A stretch of DNA of 64,000 bases from Streptomyces abikoensis (GTDB lineage Bacteria; Actinomycetota; Actinomycetes; Streptomycetales; Streptomycetaceae), in contig NZ_BMRT01000006.1 in the NCBI RefSeq assembly GCF_014648775.1, forward strand, positions 248,001 to 312,000, written 5' to 3'. The notes below the pieces were generated by a model, which made no database searches, was not told where the DNA came from, and saw nothing but the letters and a program-made list of their open reading frames with translations. The stretch's first letter is position 1. Every line of letters starts with the position of its first letter. Positions 61,497-64,000 of this stretch are shown here, piece after piece. A program made the translations under genes and the position numbers.

Positions 61497-64000
61497 TCAC
61501 CCCGGGGCCGAGTACCAGTCGAACTCGTGCCCCATGAGCCGGTAGGTCCCCGCCGGCCGGATGAGTGCCCAGTCGTAGTCGGGCATCACGTCCAGGGACC
61601 GCTGGAAGTCCGCCAGCGCCTCCTCGGTGCGCCGCTGGGCGCAGTACACCGCGCCGCGCCGGGCCAGCGCCCAGTCGTTGTCCGGCTGGATGCGCAGGGC
61701 GTGGTCGAGATCGCGCAGCGCCTCCTCGAACCGGCCCTCGCGCCGGTGCACCTCCCCGCGCCCGGCCAGGCACCAGTCGTAGTCGGGGCGCAGCTCGATG
61801 GCCCGGGTGAGGTCGGCGAGCGCCTCGTCGTTGCGCTCCATCAGCCGGTACGTCGCACCGCGCACCGCGTGCGCCCACCACGAGTCCGGCTTGAGGCGCA
61901 GGGCGTGGCCGCAGTCGGCGAGCGCCAGCTCGTAGTGGCCGGTGAACCGGTGGGCGCAGGCCCGCCCGATGAACAGCCGGGAGTCGTCGGGCCGGTGGCC
62001 GAGCGCGCGGGTGAAGGCCGTGAACGCCGCCTCGGGCTGCCGGGTGGCGAGGTAGGACCAGCCGCGTTCGGCGTGGGCCCAGTGGAGTTCGGGGTTGATC
62101 TCGATGGCCCGCTGGAGGTCGGTCAGCGCGTCGCCGTAGCGCCCCATGAGCCGGTGGGTGGCGCCCCGGCCGGCCAGGGCCGCGGGGTCGCCGGGGGTGA
62201 GCTCCAGGGCGCGGGTGAAGTCCGCGCGCGACGCGGCGAGACGGGACATGGCCCGGTAGAGGATGCCGCGGCCCGTGAAGACGCGCGGGCAGGACGGATC
62301 CAGTTGCAGGGCGTCCCGGTAGTCCGCGAGCGCGTCCTCGGCGCGCCCGGCCCTGCGGTGCCGCTCCGCCCGGGCCACGAGCGCCGTGACCCGCTCGTCG
62401 GTGTCCAGGCCGGGCTCGCCCAGCAGGACGTCCAGGGCGGGGGTGACGTCGGCGTGCTCGTCCGGCAGGGCCGCGAGGAGCCGCTGCCCGAGACCGCGGG
62501 CCCACTCCAGGTCCGCCGTCTCCCCGGCCTGGGCCAGCATGTCGGCGCACCGCCGGATCCGGGGCGGCTCGGCGGCACAGGCGTCGACCAGGAAGCGCGT
62601 GACCGTACGCGGGGAGATCCGGGGGAAGGCGCACAGGTGGTGGTACCGCTCCTCCAGGGCGTACTCCACCCAGCGGTCGTCGGCCCACCGGTCCTCCGGG
62701 GCCAGGGCCTCCTCCAGCCGAAGCCGCCACTCCTCGAACGTGCCGGCCAGTGCCCGGTGCCGGTCGTACCAGCGCCGGGGCGAGTGGTGGCGCTGGCGGC
62801 GCAGGAAGGCCGCCCGGATGGGCTCGGTGTACTGGTAGGTGCCGCCCTGGTCGGTGACGAAGGGGCGGGTGCGGAGCCAGTCGAAGTGACCGGCGGCCTC
62901 GGGCTCGACGGCGGCCCGGTACACCTCCTCGTCGAACCGGCGGGGCAGGGCGCACGCCGCCGCGGCGGCGTGCCGGACCGGGTCGGTCTCGTCCTTGAGG
63001 GCGCGTTCGACCGTGGCGTCGCTGACGTCGGCGATGTGCGGGTCGTCGGGGCCGTTGCGGGCCATCAGGACCAGCTGCCGGGGCAGCCGGCCGGACTCGC
63101 GCAGGATCAGCCGGACGCTGTGCTCGTCGCCGATGCCCTTCGCGGCCAGCAGCTGCCGGGCCTCCGCCTCGGTGAAGACGTCGAGCGGCATGTGCTGGAC
63201 GACGCCGAGCTGGTCGCCCCAGCCGGCGTGGCCGAGCGGCTGCTGACCGGCGAGGGCGAGCACGGCGTTGCCGGGGAGCGCCCCGTGGACGTCGCTCAGG
63301 AGTAGCTCGCGCAGCCAGTCGTCGAGCACCGGCGCCGTGCGCTCGTAGTCGTCGAGGAACAGCGCCACCCAGCTCCGGCGGGCCGCGACGTCGCGGAGGT
63401 CCTTGGTGAAGGCGGGCGTGAGCGTGCGCACCGGGGACATCACCAGGTCGACGTCCTCGCGGTTGTGGAAATGGCCGCCGAGCCACTCCCGCAGCCGGTC
63501 CGCCGCCTGGGCGACCTCGGTGGCGTCGGCCGCCTCGGCGACGAACCCGAGACCGGGCACCAGCCCCAGCGACGCCAGCCCGATCCGCGCCGCCACCCGG
63601 CTGGAGGCGGAGGGGGAGCCCTCCCGCTCCCGGCCGGGCGCCGGCCGTTCCGCGTGGGCGAGGGCGTCCGCCTCGCGCAGCTTGCGGTGGTAGGTGGCGA
63701 GGAGACCGTCGAACTTCCGCAGGGGGCAGCCCTGTCGCGCGAGCTCCGCGCCGATGGCCGCCATGGTGTCGACGACGGTGCGGGCCGCGTCGGTGACGTA
63801 CGCGGTCAGGGCCTGCTGCGCCCGCGCGCCGCTGATCATCTGCTGGAGCAGAAAGGTCTTGCCGACGCCGCTGACGCCGTGGAGGTGGAAGACGAAACGG
63901 TGGGAGGGGTCGTCGGCGGGCTGCCGCAAGTTCTCCTGGAAACAGGCGAGCTCGGCCTGGCGGCCGACGAGTCCCGAACGGTGTTGACGGGCTATCAGTT
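61497..64000 (-). CDS. TPR-containing STAND ATPase, 5' end beyond the window
   Basis: A large protein open to the window edge. The visible N-terminus reads SGLVGRQAELACF, the usual opening of STAND/AAA proteins, so the gene starts outside; a TTG at 63929 is not the true start. Walker A GVSGVGKTFLL and Walker B WVALFLDDYERT are intact. From about residue 490 to the end run at least eight TPR repeats with A-x-x-G-x-x-Y and P-D-x-x-W patterns (DWALARRGAVY, DWCLAGRGEVHR). Probably a signalling or defence NTPase with TPR protein-binding arm; partners lie outside the window. Confidence 0.85.
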   Translation of the reverse strand, partial: LIARQHRSGLVGRQAELACFQENLRQPADDPSHRFVFHLHGVSGVGKTFLLQQMISGARAQQALTAYVTDAARTVVDTMAAIGAELARQGCPLRKFDGLLATYHRKLREADALAHAERPAPGREREGSPSASSRVAARIGLASLGLVPGLGFVAEAADATEVAQAADRLREWLGGHFHNREDVDLVMSPVRTLTPAFTKDLRDVAARRSWVALFLDDYERTAPVLDDWLRELLLSDVHGALPGNAVLALAGQQPLGHAGWGDQLGVVQHMPLDVFTEAEARQLLAAKGIGDEHSVRLILRESGRLPRQLVLMARNGPDDPHIADVSDATVERALKDETDPVRHAAAAACALPRRFDEEVYRAAVEPEAAGHFDWLRTRPFVTDQGGTYQYTEPIRAAFLRRQRHHSPRRWYDRHRALAGTFEEWRLRLEEALAPEDRWADDRWVEYALEERYHHLCAFPRISPRTVTRFLVDACAAEPPRIRRCADMLAQAGETADLEWARGLGQRLLAALPDEHADVTPALDVLLGEPGLDTDERVTALVARAERHRRAGRAEDALADYRDALQLDPSCPRVFTGRGILYRAMSRLAASRADFTRALELTPGDPAALAGRGATHRLMGRYGDALTDLQRAIEINPELHWAHAERGWSYLATRQPEAAFTAFTRALGHRPDDSRLFIGRACAHRFTGHYELALADCGHALRLKPDSWWAHAVRGATYRLMERNDEALADLTRAIELRPDYDWCLAGRGEVHRREGRFEEALRDLDHALRIQPDNDWALARRGAVYCAQRRTEEALADFQRSLDVMPDYDWALIRPAGTYRLMGHEFDWYSAPG

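Overview
The window is high-GC actinobacterial chromosome, almost certainly Streptomyces. Evidence is the extreme G/C bias at third codon positions, frequent GTG starts, tightly coupled GTGA/ATGA junctions, and a gene order (pyrR-pyrB-pyrC-membrane protein-carA-carB-pyrD-pyrF-mihF-gmk-rpoZ-coaBC-metK ... priA-fmt-rsmB-rpe ... chitinase-rib genes-hisE-hisG) that I recognise from Streptomyces chromosomes. No tRNA, rRNA, IS element or CRISPR array was seen.

Layout. (1) 1-10260: the pyrimidine operon, from a PyrR-binding RNA hairpin in front of pyrR through carA/carB, pyrD and pyrF to an intrinsic terminator. (2) 10260-14515: mihF (sIHF), gmk, rpoZ, coaBC and metK, ending in a near-perfect hairpin. 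(3) 14527-19823: a four-gene minus-strand block inserted between metK and priA. It holds an XRE-family regulator, a TIR-domain protein, a STAND-like P-loop protein and a membrane-anchored protein. The TIR C-terminus and the P-loop protein N-terminus share a short Gly-rich motif that resembles amyloid signalling motifs. This is the strongest candidate for an undescribed, probably anti-phage or cell-death, system. (4) 19904-29263: priA, a small HTH protein, fmt, rsmB, rpe, a SorC-type regulator and guaB1, with two copies of a dispersed intergenic repeat. (5) 29541-41579: transporters and accessory metabolism. This part has an APC permease, a GNAT, an Lrp regulator, a questin-oxidase-like enzyme divergent from a MarR regulator, a davA/davB-like lysine degradation pair, DUF5995, an NCS2 permease, a low-complexity secreted protein and an MFS transporter. 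(6) 41624-48860: a GH18 chitinase with a chitin-responsive direct-repeat promoter, divergent from an FMN-riboswitch-controlled riboflavin operon (ribD-ribE-pnuX-ribBA-ribH). (7) 48894-53258: hisE-hisG, a PH-like membrane protein and two coupled CNNM/CorC-type proteins behind tandem palindromes. (8) 53262-64000: a third repeat copy, an EccA-like AAA ATPase, a 520-bp structured gap, a uridine-kinase-like protein, a secreted C39-type peptidase, a PAS-GGDEF-EAL protein, a DUF779 protein with a coupled leader ORF, and a TPR-STAND ATPase cut by the window edge.

How the genes work together. Region 1 makes UMP from glutamine and bicarbonate under PyrR control; gmk and the GuaB1 protein serve purine nucleotides. 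MetK and CoaBC supply SAM and CoA, and RsmB and Fmt act on rRNA and initiator tRNA. The riboflavin operon pairs synthesis with a likely riboflavin importer under one riboswitch. Several genes (gmk, the MarR gene) have a -10 hexamer six bases before the start codon and no Shine-Dalgarno sequence, which suggests leaderless mRNAs. All functional calls rest on sequence reading and family knowledge; no database search was run.
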